Shown one piece after another: positions 19,456-29,298 of a stretch of 64,000 nt of DNA. The stretch is from NCBI GenBank assembly GCA_002401155.1, contig NVSG01000001.1, positions 434,001-498,000 of the forward strand. Reading direction: 5' to 3'. This stretch comes from Hyphomicrobiales bacterium (GTDB taxonomy: Bacteria > Pseudomonadota > Alphaproteobacteria > Rhizobiales > Rhizobiaceae). Position numbers and translations under genes: made by a program. Below the pieces are notes generated by a model. The model made no database searches, had not been told where the DNA came from, and saw only the letters and a program-made list of their open reading frames with translations. Position 1 is the first letter of the stretch. Every line of letters begins with the position of its first letter.

Positions 19456-20838
19456 TTACGCTTTCTTCAAATGATAGGATTTTGGTCGTGTAACGCTGTC
19501 ATAGCCAAGCACGGAAAGAGACGCGCCGCGCCCGGTATCCTTGCAACCTGTCCAGCAAAGGGCCGGATCAAGATAATCACAGCGGTTCATAAAAATGGTT
19601 CCGGTCTGGATTTGACGACCGATATCGGCAGCGGCCTGTGTATCCTTGGTCCAAATCGAAGCCGTCAGGCCGAAATTGGAATCGTTCATCAATTCAATCG
19701 CTTCCTCGTCGGAAGAAACTTTCATAATGCCAACAACAGGCCCGAAGCTCTCATCGCGCATCACGCGCATGGAATGGTCCACATCCACCAGAATTTGCGG
19801 TGCAAGATAAGCATCCGTGCCATTGTCGCGAGGAAATAGCGCCGGATCGATCAGTGCTTTTGCACCGGCATCAACTGCCTCTTTAATCTGCGCACGAACT
19901 TCGGTGGCAAAACGCAAATGCGCCATTGGTCCGAGCGTCGTTTCAGGATCAAGCGGGTCGCCAAGCTTATACCCATCCACAATCGCTTTGGCCTTTTCAA
20001 CAAAGGCATCAAACAGACTTTCATGCACATAAATCCGCTCGATACCGCAACAGCACTGACCGGAATTAAACATCGCGCCATCGATCAAAGTATCAACGGC
20101 TGCATCGATATCAGCGTCAGCACGAACATAGCCGGGGTCTTTACCGCCAAGTTCCAAAGCAAGACTCGTGAAAGTTCCAGCAGCAGCAACTTCCATTGCC
20201 TTACCACCGCCAACAGAACCGGTGAAATTGATGAAATCAAAAGCACGATCACCAATCAAATCGGCAGTCAGTTCATGGCTAAGACGAAGATTATGAAATA
20301 CCCCTTCCGGCAAACCAGCCTGTTCAAAAGCCTGAGCGAACCGTTCGCCAGCAAGAATGGTCTGGGTCGAATGTTTCAAAATTACAGCATTACCGGCAGA
20401 AAGAGCCGGTGCAATCGTATTCACCGCAGTCAGATACGGATAATTCCAAGGCGCAACCACCAGCACAACGCCAACAGGTTCCTTGGCGATATAACGCAAA
20501 AACGCATCGCTATCTTCAACCTCAATCGGCTTCAACGAGCTTTCAGCAATCGAAGTCATGTGGAAGGCACGTTCCTTCACACCGCCAATCTCACCACCAT
20601 AGCGCACCGGACGGCCCATCATATGGGCAATCTCGATGGTGATCTCGTCGTTCATCGCTTCCAGCGCGTTGATTGCCTTATCGACAATCGCCGTACGCTC
20701 CGAAACCGGACGTTCAGCCCAAGCCTTTTGCGCCTCGCGTGCAGACACTAGTCGCACGTCCACAGCCGAACGGCTGTCCACATCGCGTTCGGCAAAAACA
20801 GAGCCATCAATTGGAGAAATACAAGTGAGTTTCGTCAT
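19456..20838 (-). CDS. NAD(P)-dependent aldehyde dehydrogenase
   Basis: 460-residue ALDH-superfamily enzyme. The general-base Glu lies in LELGGKDP and the catalytic Cys in NSGQCCCGIERIYVH (three consecutive cysteines, the central one at the usual position); the cofactor glycine motif FTGSVGGGKAM is present. It sits three bases after the glutamine-synthetase-like gene and four before the iron alcohol dehydrogenase, so the three are almost certainly co-translated. Likely oxidises the aldehyde made by its neighbour. Confidence 0.9.
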   Translation of the reverse strand: MTKLTCISPIDGSVFAERDVDSRSAVDVRLVSAREAQKAWAERPVSERTAIVDKAINALEAMNDEITIEIAHMMGRPVRYGGEIGGVKERAFHMTSIAESSLKPIEVEDSDAFLRYIAKEPVGVVLVVAPWNYPYLTAVNTIAPALSAGNAVILKHSTQTILAGERFAQAFEQAGLPEGVFHNLRLSHELTADLIGDRAFDFINFTGSVGGGKAMEVAAAGTFTSLALELGGKDPGYVRADADIDAAVDTLIDGAMFNSGQCCCGIERIYVHESLFDAFVEKAKAIVDGYKLGDPLDPETTLGPMAHLRFATEVRAQIKEAVDAGAKALIDPALFPRDNGTDAYLAPQILVDVDHSMRVMRDESFGPVVGIMKVSSDEEAIELMNDSNFGLTASIWTKDTQAAADIGRQIQTGTIFMNRCDYLDPALCWTGCKDTGRGASLSVLGYDSVTRPKSYHLKKA

Positions 20839-20841
20839 ATC

Positions 20842-22209
20842 TTATGCCCTTTCAAAACCGCGTGCGACTTCCCAATCGGTAACGATGCGGTCAAATTCTT
20901 CCTGTTCCCAGTTCGCGGCCCGCACATAGTGATCAATCACATCATCGCCCATGGCTTCGCGCAACATGGTTGAACCATCCAGTGCTATTGCAGCCTCACG
21001 CAAAGATTGCGGAATACCTCGTGCTTTTTCAGCTGCATAAGCGTCACCAGTAAATTCATCTTCCAGTTCCAACTTGCGGTTTATCCCATCCATACCAGCC
21101 GCCAGCATGGCGGATATCGCCAGATACGGGTTCAAATCCGACCCGCCAACCCGGCACTCGATACGGATTGATTTCGAACCGGCGCCACACAAACGATACC
21201 CAGCAGTTCTATTGTCCAGTGACCAAATCGCTTTCGTTGGCGCAAAAGTTCCCTTGGCAAAACGCTTATAGGAATTGATATAGGGCGCCAGAAAATAAGT
21301 AATCTCGCCAGCATGGGCCAACAGCCCCGCAACGTAATGGCGCATCAAATCAGACATGCCATATTGACCGTCCGGGTCATAGAACAATGACTTATCATCC
21401 AGCGTCCAGAGCGACTGATGCACATGGCTGGAACTGCCCGCATGCTTATCGCTCCACTTGGCCAAAAAGGTCAGAGCCCTGCCCTTGGCCCAAGCGATTT
21501 CCTTGCAACCATTCTTGGTAATCACATGATTATCAGCACAATCAAGCGCATCGGAATATTTGACATTCAGTTCTTCCTGACCGCTATCGGCCTCGCCCTT
21601 GGAACCTTCAATCGGAATACCAGCACCATATAACCCCTTGCGCATGGCCCGTATCACATCTTCTTCCTTGGTGGTCTGGAATATGTGGTAATCTTCGTTA
21701 TATGCGCTGATCGTTTCAATGCCGCGATAGCCGGAAACCTGCGCTTCTTCATATGTCTGCTTGAACATATAGAATTCAAGTTCGGTCGCGGTCGTTGCCT
21801 TCATGCCCATCGCCTCAAGCGCTGCAATCTGCTTTTTCAAAATCGCCCGCGGCGAATGAGGCACCGGCGCATGGGTCGAATGATCCTCCACATCACAAAG
21901 CACCATCGCCGTCCCCTCAAGCCAAGGTATCAGGCGAAGGGTCGAGAGGTCCGGCTTCATGGTATAATCACCATAGCCAGCCTTCCATGAGGTGGCTTTA
22001 TAGCCCTCGACGGTTTCCATCTCCATGTCAGTCGCCAGCAGATAATTGCAGGCATGGGTTTCATGCACCGCACTCTCAAGGAAAAATTCAGCCTGAAAGC
22101 GCTTGCCCATCAAGCGCCCCTGCATATCCACTTGCGCGGCAATTACCGTATCAATTTCGCCGTTGGCAACGGCCGTTTTCAAAGCTTCAAGAGTTAGATT
22201 ACCAGGCAC
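20842..22209 (-). CDS. Glutamine synthetase-family gamma-glutamyl-amine ligase (PuuA/IpuC-like)
   Basis: 455 residues. Glutamine synthetase fold with the ATP/glutamate motifs ELEFYMF, GSSSHVHQSLW, NRTAGYRL and IECRVGGSDLNPYL. Divergence from GlnA and operon partnership with an aldehyde and an alcohol dehydrogenase point to a catabolic gamma-glutamyl ligase such as PuuA (putrescine) or IpuC (isopropylamine/alaninol), rather than an ammonia-assimilating GlnA. No GlnA-type adenylylation tyrosine motif is apparent. The amine substrate is not decidable from sequence. Confidence 0.82.
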   Translation of the reverse strand: MPGNLTLEALKTAVANGEIDTVIAAQVDMQGRLMGKRFQAEFFLESAVHETHACNYLLATDMEMETVEGYKATSWKAGYGDYTMKPDLSTLRLIPWLEGTAMVLCDVEDHSTHAPVPHSPRAILKKQIAALEAMGMKATTATELEFYMFKQTYEEAQVSGYRGIETISAYNEDYHIFQTTKEEDVIRAMRKGLYGAGIPIEGSKGEADSGQEELNVKYSDALDCADNHVITKNGCKEIAWAKGRALTFLAKWSDKHAGSSSHVHQSLWTLDDKSLFYDPDGQYGMSDLMRHYVAGLLAHAGEITYFLAPYINSYKRFAKGTFAPTKAIWSLDNRTAGYRLCGAGSKSIRIECRVGGSDLNPYLAISAMLAAGMDGINRKLELEDEFTGDAYAAEKARGIPQSLREAAIALDGSTMLREAMGDDVIDHYVRAANWEQEEFDRIVTDWEVARGFERA

Positions 22210-22292
22210 AGGCGTTCCAATAATGTTGGTTGGTTTTAATCGTCAAAATACCCCCGCGCCATCAGCGCGGGAGCGTTATTAAAAAGAGCAGT

Positions 22293-23351
22293 CTAGCTGC
22301 GGTAAGGTTTACCGGCTTTGCCCATCACTGCTGAATATTCCTGAAGAATTTTCACAACACGTGCGCTGCGATCACTGGTTTTGGCAATTTCTTCCCAAAA
22401 CTCAAGTGCCTTGGCTTCAACCGTTGCCCATTCTTCATCCGGAATGGAAGTCAGTTCAAGCTTGCGTCCTTTATCGGCTGCAAGGGTACGCAGTTTGGCT
22501 TCGCCGCCCCAATACCAATGCTGGCGATAATAGTGCGATGAATCCATGCAAAGACGGAACAATTCCTGCAAGTGAGCAGGCACTTCATTCCATTTATCGC
22601 TATTGGCAAAGAACGAACCAATCCAAGCACCAGTGATATTATTGGTGAGGAAATATTTGGTAACGTCTGCCCAGCCAACCGTATAATCTTCGGTAATGCC
22701 AGACCATGCCATGCCATCAAGCTCGCCGGTTTGCACCGCAACTTCAGCATCTTCGTAAGGAATTTCAACCGGAATAACACCGAATTGCGATAGGAAGCGT
22801 CCAGCAGTCGGGAAGGTATAAACCCGCAGGCCTTTGAGATCTGCAAGCGAACGAATCGGCTTGTTGGTGTTGAAGTGGCAAGGATCCCAAGAACCAGCGG
22901 AAAGCCATGTTACATTATCAATTTCTGCATAGGCTTCTTCCCAGATTTCTTTCAAACCATACTGGTTGAAAAGCACTGGCACATCGAGGCTGTAACGGGT
23001 TGCAAACGGGAAATATCCGCCGAATACAGATACATCAACGGGAGCAGCCATGGAATCTTCGTCAGACTGCACCGCATCAATCACACCATTTTGCATGGCA
23101 CGGAACAATTCACCGGTTGGCACGATCTGATCGGCAGTGAAAAGCTGAATTTCCATCTGGCCATCGGCAACTTTGTTGAATGAATCAATCGCAGGCTTGA
23201 TCACGTGGGCAGCAAGTGCGGGACCGGCATAGGTCTGCAAGCGCCAGGTAATTTTAGCAGGTTGCGCGCGAACCGCAGGGGCCGCAAGTGTAGCCCCTGC
23301 TGCAACACCGGCGAGACCGGCATTTTTAATAAAACTTCTTCTGTTAGTCAT
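22293..23351 (-). CDS. TRAP transporter substrate-binding protein DctP
   Basis: 352-residue periplasmic solute receptor. The N-terminus has a twin-arginine signal (RRSFIK at 4-9, then a hydrophobic stretch ending APAVRAQP), so export is probably via Tat. Mature features are those of the DctP family, including LKGLRVYTFPTAGRF and the VQTGELDGMAWSG hinge region where the carboxylate-binding Arg and neighbours lie. Functions with DctQ and DctM upstream in the same operon. The cargo would be expected to be an organic anion or zwitterion. Confidence 0.9.
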   Translation of the reverse strand: MTNRRSFIKNAGLAGVAAGATLAAPAVRAQPAKITWRLQTYAGPALAAHVIKPAIDSFNKVADGQMEIQLFTADQIVPTGELFRAMQNGVIDAVQSDEDSMAAPVDVSVFGGYFPFATRYSLDVPVLFNQYGLKEIWEEAYAEIDNVTWLSAGSWDPCHFNTNKPIRSLADLKGLRVYTFPTAGRFLSQFGVIPVEIPYEDAEVAVQTGELDGMAWSGITEDYTVGWADVTKYFLTNNITGAWIGSFFANSDKWNEVPAHLQELFRLCMDSSHYYRQHWYWGGEAKLRTLAADKGRKLELTSIPDEEWATVEAKALEFWEEIAKTSDRSARVVKILQEYSAVMGKAGKPYRS

Positions 23352-23412
23352 AGCGTTCTCCTTCTCTTGTTGTGCAGCTTATGGCTGCATCTCTTCAGTA
23401 AACTTCAAAACC

Positions 23413-24738
23413 CTAATTTCCATAGTAGTGATGGGGTAACCACAAGGCAATCTGTGGGAATACCATCACCATAACAAGCGCAAATATCATGATCGCAACA
23501 AACGGAATGATTGAACGATAGATGTCGCTCAGTGAAATTTCGGGCGGTGCCATCGCCCGCATCAGGAATAAATTATAGCCAAAGGGCGGCGTCATATAGG
23601 CAATCTGGCTGGTGATCGTATAAAGCACCCCGTACCACACGAGATCAAAGCCAAGCACTTTGACCAGCGGAATATAGAGCGGCGCAACAATAACCAGCAT
23701 GGCTGTATCATCAAGAAACGTGCCCATCAGCAAGAATGAAAGCTGCATCAGGATCAGCACTTCCCAAGGCTCCAATCCCATTTGATCAAGGAAAAAGCCC
23801 TTGATCGCATTGACCGCGCCAAGCCCGTCAAACACCGCACCAAAGCAAAGAGCCGCAAGAATAATCCACATGAACATGCAGGAGATATTCAGCGTCTTGC
23901 GCAGGGTTTCGTCAAAAACCTTTTTGGTCAAGCGTCCCTGAATGATCGCCGCGACGGTCGCAGACATGGCACCAACGGCAGAACTTTCCACCAGAGAAGT
24001 AACCCCCATCAGGAACAGACCGGTCATCAGGAAAAAGATAATCAGCGGCAGGATACCTGCACGCAGCAATTTCAGCTTTTCAGAAAAAGTGATCTCGGCC
24101 AGTTCTTCGCGAGATATGGGAGGGCCAAGCTCGGGCTGAATTTTACAGCGCACAATGATGTAAATGATAAACATCGAAGCCATCATCAGGCCGGGAAAAA
24201 CTCCCGCCATCCATAATTGGGAAACCGGCTGGCGTGCAATCATGCCGTAGAGCACCAGCACCACTGATGGCGGCACAAGGATACCCAGCGACGACCCCGC
24301 CTGAATCACCCCGGTGACCATGATCTTGTCATAACCCCGCCGCAACAATTCCGGCAGCGCAATACTCGCACCAATCGCCATCCCCGCAACGCTGAGACCA
24401 TTCATGGCGGAAATCACTACCATTAACAGCACGGTCCCTATCGCGAGCCCGCCACTCAGATTGCCAAACCAGACGTGAAACATTCGGTAGAGATCATCGG
24501 CGATACCCGATTCAGACAGCATATAGCCCATGTAAATAAACAGGGGCAGCGTCAGCATCGGATACCATTTCATCAGCTTCATGGATGCCGTGAAGGCAAG
24601 TTCAAACCCACCATCGCCCCAAAGAGCAACAGAGGCAATCACCGCCACAGCTCCAATCGCACCAAACACGCGCTGACCGGAAATCAACATGGCCATCATG
24701 GAGGCAAACATTAGAAGGGCAATAAAATTATAACTCAC
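23413..24738 (-). CDS. TRAP transporter large permease DctM
   Basis: 441 residues, around a dozen hydrophobic segments throughout, with family motifs such as PLFIYMGYMLSESGIADDLY and GIALPELLRRGYDK-like stretches and the GTFLDDTAMLVIVAPLYIPL helix. Carries sodium-coupled substrate uptake across the inner membrane. Its ATG overlaps the dctQ stop by four bases (24735-24738), indicating translational coupling. Confidence 0.92.
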   Translation of the reverse strand: MSYNFIALLMFASMMAMLISGQRVFGAIGAVAVIASVALWGDGGFELAFTASMKLMKWYPMLTLPLFIYMGYMLSESGIADDLYRMFHVWFGNLSGGLAIGTVLLMVVISAMNGLSVAGMAIGASIALPELLRRGYDKIMVTGVIQAGSSLGILVPPSVVLVLYGMIARQPVSQLWMAGVFPGLMMASMFIIYIIVRCKIQPELGPPISREELAEITFSEKLKLLRAGILPLIIFFLMTGLFLMGVTSLVESSAVGAMSATVAAIIQGRLTKKVFDETLRKTLNISCMFMWIILAALCFGAVFDGLGAVNAIKGFFLDQMGLEPWEVLILMQLSFLLMGTFLDDTAMLVIVAPLYIPLVKVLGFDLVWYGVLYTITSQIAYMTPPFGYNLFLMRAMAPPEISLSDIYRSIIPFVAIMIFALVMVMVFPQIALWLPHHYYGN

Positions 24739-25322
24739 TGGGAACTTTCCTCGCCCTGCTCTTTTCTGATCTCATCTTCGGCTGGCCGGATACCAATCTC
24801 GACACCCCTGAGCCTTGCGATATCCTTGAACAATTCAGCCACAGCCTGCGCCAGCATCAACAGGATACCGATACAGGCAATAATTTTGATCGGAGCCATA
24901 TAAGGCCGCCAGATAGAGCGGCCCCGCTCGCCATATTCAAGGGCATAGGTCGTGCTGGAAATCCCTCCGCGAAGCAGGATACCCAGATAAAAAATCAGGA
25001 ATAAAATGGTAAAACAATCCACCGCAGCCTTGGTTTTTGGAGACCATCCACCATAAACCAAATCCATGCGCACATGACTGCCATTTTGCAGCGTATAACC
25101 ACCGCCCAGCAGATAGTAGGCAACCATAATGAACTGCGCCACTTCCAGCGTCCAAAGGGACGGATCAAAGAAATTTTTAGAAATCGTGGAATAAAAAAGC
25201 ACGATGAGCATGACAACAACCAGATACATGGCAAACTGCCCGACCTTCTGGTTTGTTGCGTCTACTATCCTCACATATGCCTTGATGACATCAGGCATTC
25301 CCTGCTCCCGTACTCCCGTCAA
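24735..25322 (-). CDS. TRAP transporter small permease DctQ
   Basis: 195 residues with four hydrophobic helices (about 30-50, 66-85, 105-125 and 150-170), matching the DctQ family, and a conserved WTLEVAQFIMVAYYLLGGGYTL region. First gene of the operon dctQ-dctM-dctP-GS-ALDH-ADH. The C-terminal 25 residues are acidic and charged. The promoter should lie in the 25323-25430 stretch, which is T-rich; I could not pick a convincing -35/-10 pair. Confidence 0.88.
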   Translation of the reverse strand: MTGVREQGMPDVIKAYVRIVDATNQKVGQFAMYLVVVMLIVLFYSTISKNFFDPSLWTLEVAQFIMVAYYLLGGGYTLQNGSHVRMDLVYGGWSPKTKAAVDCFTILFLIFYLGILLRGGISSTTYALEYGERGRSIWRPYMAPIKIIACIGILLMLAQAVAELFKDIARLRGVEIGIRPAEDEIRKEQGEESSQ

Positions 25323-26045
25323 AAAATTACCTTAGCGCAAGCATAGATTTCCGCCAGATATTTTTTTGGTGTTTTTTAAAGGATACATGGAAGTTCATCC
25401 CAATAGTTATGCGCAACAACAGGGAGCCTGAAATGAAACCAGAAGATTTTAGCTGAAGAAGTAAATGTCGATAAAGCAAATATAGTCGGCGGCCGCATAC
25501 CCCGCTCAGCCGCCGACTATTCCTTCACTCATCTGTTAATCGCAACAACATGGAATGACCCATAAACCACGTCATCAACATTCACGGCCACCTTACAAAA
25601 TTTGCAAGCGGGCATCCTCGAATTGCACGCGACACCGCGTAGAGCACAGTATCAATATACAAAAAAAACGGACTAGCGAAAGCAGCCACAGACAAGTGAG
25701 TGAAGCAGGGAAATTAAATCCAGTTTCTCCGCCTCCATCCTTTCTCAAGGTAAGGAGAGCCTCGTTAACAACGAAAAAATGGGATCTTATATATTAGTAG
25801 AATCAACCCCCAAATCCATTCACAAGCCAACTCAAACACACCAAACTGACAATTACCTGACAACCAATGAATTATTTTGGAATTCACACAACGATTGATA
25901 TATATTTTCCGAATACGTCCAGGATGGCTCAGGAAAAGATCGCACGACAAATCATAACTTTGAAAAAAAAGCCATTCATGCCACCCTAAGAACCAAGTAA
26001 ATTCCTGCCAAAATATAATTCAACACATCAGACAAAGAATATAAA
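25323..26045. other. 723-base AT-rich intergenic region
   Basis: Separates the divergent TRAP operon and threonine dehydratase gene. It holds the inverted repeat at 25482-25520 and a seven-codon reading frame at 25433-25456 that breaks a longer, otherwise open frame. The rest has low coding character, with frequent stops in all frames. The promoters of both flanking genes must be here. Read as intergenic DNA possibly containing the remains of a small gene. Confidence 0.5.
25482..25520. repeat. 12-bp perfect inverted repeat with 15-base loop
   Basis: Arms ATAGTCGGCGGC (25482-25493) and GCCGCCGACTAT (25509-25520). The GC-rich stem would be very stable in RNA. There is no T-tract on the plus strand (TCCTTC follows); on the minus strand the sequence after the stem is T-rich but interrupted. 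Could be a terminator, an operator or a remnant of a repeat. Confidence 0.55.
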
Positions 26046-27008
26046 ATGCTGTTTTCATTAGACGAACTTAACAAATCCTCCGAAATCGTTTATGCCAATC
26101 TCGACCCCACACCACAAATTCAATGGCCGGTACTGAGCGCCCGTGTGGGTGCAGAAATTTGGGTTAAACATGAAAATCACACCCCCATTGGGGCCTTCAA
26201 GGTGCGTGGCGGCTGCGTTTATCTCAATCATTTCAAGGAGCAACACCCCGATGCATCGGGTCTGATCACCGCCACAAGAGGAAATCACGGCCAGAGCATT
26301 GCACGCGCCGCCACCAAGGCCGGCGTCCCTGTCACCATTTTGGTGCCCGAAGGAAACAGCGTAGAAAAAAATCGCGCCATGGAAGCATTCGGCGCAGAAC
26401 TCATCATCTCCGGCAAGGATTTTGACGAGGCATGCGCGGCTGCAATAGAGCTAAGCGAAAGCCGAGGCTTATCGATGATACCTTCCTTTCACAAATCGCT
26501 GGTGCTGGGCGTTGCAACCTATGCCCACGAATTATTCAGCCACGTAGAAAATCTCGACACGGTCTATGTGCCGATTGGTCAGGGCTCCGGCGTTTGTGCC
26601 ATGATCACCGTGCGCGACCTTCTTGGCTTAAAAACCAAAATTGTTGGTGTTGTTTCTGAAAACGCGGATGCTTACGCCCAATCTTTCGAAAACAACCGGA
26701 TAATCACCACCGACAGCGCCAACACCTTCGCCGATGGCATGGCTTGCAAAACACCACAAGAAGGCGCCATGGACATCATTTGGAAGGGTTGCGAGCGCAT
26801 TGTGCGGGTAAGCGAACAGGAAATTCGAGACGCAATCGTCGCCCTTTATCAAGATACCCATAACGTGGCCGAGGGAGCGGGAGCCGCCTCCCTTGCAGCC
26901 CTCACGCAAGAGCGCGACAAGATGGCAGGCAAACGCGTGGGCGTTATTCTAAGCGGCGGCAATATTGATTTGGAGCTGTTTCAAAAAGTGCTTTCCAACA
27001 CCCTCTAA
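26046..27008 (+). CDS. Threonine dehydratase-like PLP enzyme (fold type II)
   Basis: 320 residues. Fold-type II PLP enzyme with the Schiff-base lysine in GAFKVRGG (about residue 52), the substrate loop TATRGNHGQS and the phosphate-binding glycine loop GQGSGVCAM. C-terminal SGGNID is typical of serine/threonine dehydratases. Lacks the regulatory ACT domain of biosynthetic IlvA, so a catabolic, TdcB-like threonine or serine deaminase or a related hydroxy-amino-acid dehydratase. Preceded by the intergenic region and followed by a two-component system. Confidence 0.85.
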   Translation: MLFSLDELNKSSEIVYANLDPTPQIQWPVLSARVGAEIWVKHENHTPIGAFKVRGGCVYLNHFKEQHPDASGLITATRGNHGQSIARAATKAGVPVTILVPEGNSVEKNRAMEAFGAELIISGKDFDEACAAAIELSESRGLSMIPSFHKSLVLGVATYAHELFSHVENLDTVYVPIGQGSGVCAMITVRDLLGLKTKIVGVVSENADAYAQSFENNRIITTDSANTFADGMACKTPQEGAMDIIWKGCERIVRVSEQEIRDAIVALYQDTHNVAEGAGAASLAALTQERDKMAGKRVGVILSGGNIDLELFQKVLSNTL

Positions 27009-27108
27009 ACCAAGAATCCATAACCATTTGCAGATTGAGCCAAAAGCCATCACTATGAATATAGGTTTTAGGAATGTGCTGCAAAAATTGTGAAAACAGA
27101 AAAATACC

Positions 27109-27783
27109 ATGCGAATACTGGTCGCTGAAGATAACCCCGCGCTTGCCGATGGCCTGAGTACCATTCTCAGCCAAAACGGCTATGCCGTCGATATCGTGGG
27201 CGACGGCGTTTCAGCCGAAGCGGTCGTTGAAGCACAAAATTATGATTTGATGATACTGGATTTGTCCCTGCCACAAATGGATGGCCTTGAAGTGCTAAAA
27301 TCCATGCGCGCTCGACAAAACACCACCCCCGTACTCATCCTCACCGCCAGAGGAGCACTGGATGATCGTATCATTGGTCTCGATATGGGCGCCGACGATT
27401 ATCTGACCAAACCATTTGAAATCACCGAGCTTGAAGCGCGCATCCGCGTTCTTTTGCGCCGGCAAAGCAACCAGCATCAATCGATTTTGGAATTCGGCCC
27501 GGTAACCTTCGACATGAAATCACGAAGCGTCTTCACCTCAAAAGGCCCGCTTGAAGTGTCGGCCCGCGAACTGAGCGTGCTTGAAACCATGATGCTGCAC
27601 TCCAGCCGGGTTGTTTCCAAGGCCCAGCTTATGGATTCGCTTTCAGGCTTCGATGAAGATATTTCCGACAATGCCATCGAACAATATGTCAGCCGCCTGC
27701 GCAAAAAACTGGCAGCCCACAACGTAACCATCCGTACAGCCCGGGGGCTTGGATATTACCTCCAATATGACGGAAACGAATAA
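27109..27783 (+). CDS. OmpR/TctD-type response regulator
   Basis: 224 residues. N-terminal receiver with the phosphoacceptor Asp51 (LMILDLSLP) and switch Lys101 (DDYLTKPFE); C-terminal winged helix of the OmpR/PhoB class (about 125-220), ending RTARGLGYYLQ. Ends immediately before the sensor kinase ATG. Closest type is TctD, which controls tricarboxylate uptake in other bacteria, but no tct transporter is in this window. Confidence 0.92.
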   Translation: MRILVAEDNPALADGLSTILSQNGYAVDIVGDGVSAEAVVEAQNYDLMILDLSLPQMDGLEVLKSMRARQNTTPVLILTARGALDDRIIGLDMGADDYLTKPFEITELEARIRVLLRRQSNQHQSILEFGPVTFDMKSRSVFTSKGPLEVSARELSVLETMMLHSSRVVSKAQLMDSLSGFDEDISDNAIEQYVSRLRKKLAAHNVTIRTARGLGYYLQYDGNE

Positions 27784-29241
27784 ATGGCGTTCAGGAATAG
27801 GATCGGCAATCGTGGCTCCCGCAGATATTCTCTACGGCTGCGGCTTGTATTATGGTTGTTAATTCCAGCTATCGTGATCGGTTTATTGTCTCTAACTGAT
27901 GTGCACAGAAACATCGTGAATACCACCAACACGGTGTCAGATAAAGTTTTAGCAAGCGTTGCCACTGTCATAGCTGACAGAGTGGTGCTTAATAAGACTG
28001 GCGCACTAGAGGTAGATGTTCCTAAAGTTGCCTTCAACATGCTGACATCAACAGCACAAGATCAGGTTTATTATCGAATAGAAACCATGGATGGAACATT
28101 CATCACTGGCTATGAATTGCTCTTAACCCCCCATAACTCAAAGGTTACAGATCAAAAACTTGCATTTGTTGATTTTTCCTTCCAACGGACGGAATTCCGC
28201 GCAGCAATTTATGCAACCACCGCTTCATCAGGAAATCTAACGGTCAAATACAGGGTCATTGTCGCGGAGACCACAGATGCCCGTCGCCAACTTTCCAATG
28301 ATTTTCTGATCAGATCTGCTATTCGTTTTGTCATCATATATATTGTTGTTTTTATTATCATCTGGTTCGCAGTCACCAAGTCCCTAAGCCCTCTCAAAGG
28401 GTTGCAGGAAGCCATAAACCGGCGCAGTCCCGACGAATTGCACTCTATCGATCATCGAGTTCCAACCGAGGTTGGTGGACTGATGGATACCATTAACAGC
28501 TTCATGGGCAGGCTCGACAGCGCGCTCAAGGCCCTTCGAAATTTCACCGGCAATGCCAGCCATCAATTGCGCACACCTTTAACGATCATCAAAACCCAGC
28601 TGGCACTCACCTCACGCGCAAAAACCCTTAAAGAAGCAAAGGCTGCAGCAAAAATTGGCGACGAGGCGGTCATTCATGCAGAGCGGATATTATCCCAATT
28701 ACTCCTGCTTGCCCGCGTAGACCAAGCCGGTTCTCACCGCACCGAGACAACCCATATCGATTTATCAAAAATTGCCAAACGGATGACCGAGAAACATCTC
28801 CAAATGGCAGCAACCAAAAACGACGATCTGGGTTTTCACTCCGATGGCCCGGTGTTTTGTGAAGCCAACGAGATGCTGATCGAAGAACTGGTCGGCAATT
28901 TGATAGAAAACGCGATTAAATATTCAGGCACAGAACGGGAAATTACCGTACGGGTTTTCTCCTACCCCGGCGTTGCAGTGCTGGAAGTGGAAGACGACGG
29001 TCCGGGTATTCCGGTGGAACTTCGGGTGCAGGTACGGGCACGCTTTTCCCGCGTGGCAGTCATCCCTCCGTCAGCATCTTCCCCAACTTCTCACAAAGAA
29101 ACCGGAGGCGCAGGTCTGGGTCTGGCAATTGTATCTGAAATCGCCAAATTGTTTGGCGGCAGTCTCGACCTTTTCAACGGGCGCGAACACCGGGGCCTCG
29201 TCGCCCGGGTATCCTTTCCGATAAAGGACCCCAAGCATTGA
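27784..29241 (+). CDS. TctE-like sensor histidine kinase
   Basis: 485 residues. Two transmembrane helices at about 19-38 and 181-197 bracket a periplasmic sensor region of the TctE/2CSK N-terminal type; HAMP-like linker, then the H-box with His260 in NASHQLRTP, N-box NLIENAIKYS near 375, G1 DDGPGIP and G2 GAGLGLAIV. The start codon directly abuts the regulator's stop, so the pair is coupled. Cognate of the response regulator upstream; the signal is unknown. Confidence 0.92.
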   Translation: MAFRNRIGNRGSRRYSLRLRLVLWLLIPAIVIGLLSLTDVHRNIVNTTNTVSDKVLASVATVIADRVVLNKTGALEVDVPKVAFNMLTSTAQDQVYYRIETMDGTFITGYELLLTPHNSKVTDQKLAFVDFSFQRTEFRAAIYATTASSGNLTVKYRVIVAETTDARRQLSNDFLIRSAIRFVIIYIVVFIIIWFAVTKSLSPLKGLQEAINRRSPDELHSIDHRVPTEVGGLMDTINSFMGRLDSALKALRNFTGNASHQLRTPLTIIKTQLALTSRAKTLKEAKAAAKIGDEAVIHAERILSQLLLLARVDQAGSHRTETTHIDLSKIAKRMTEKHLQMAATKNDDLGFHSDGPVFCEANEMLIEELVGNLIENAIKYSGTEREITVRVFSYPGVAVLEVEDDGPGIPVELRVQVRARFSRVAVIPPSASSPTSHKETGGAGLGLAIVSEIAKLFGGSLDLFNGREHRGLVARVSFPIKDPKH

Positions 29242-29298
29242 TCTTGCGCCTTATATAGCTTGATTATTGGGAGAAGGTCGTTTAGCAAAACATCATAT

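Noticed and set aside
25555-25797. 80-codon plus-strand reading frame in the 25.3-26.0 kb gap
   Set aside because: No ribosome binding site, low-complexity composition and no motif; treated as noncoding.
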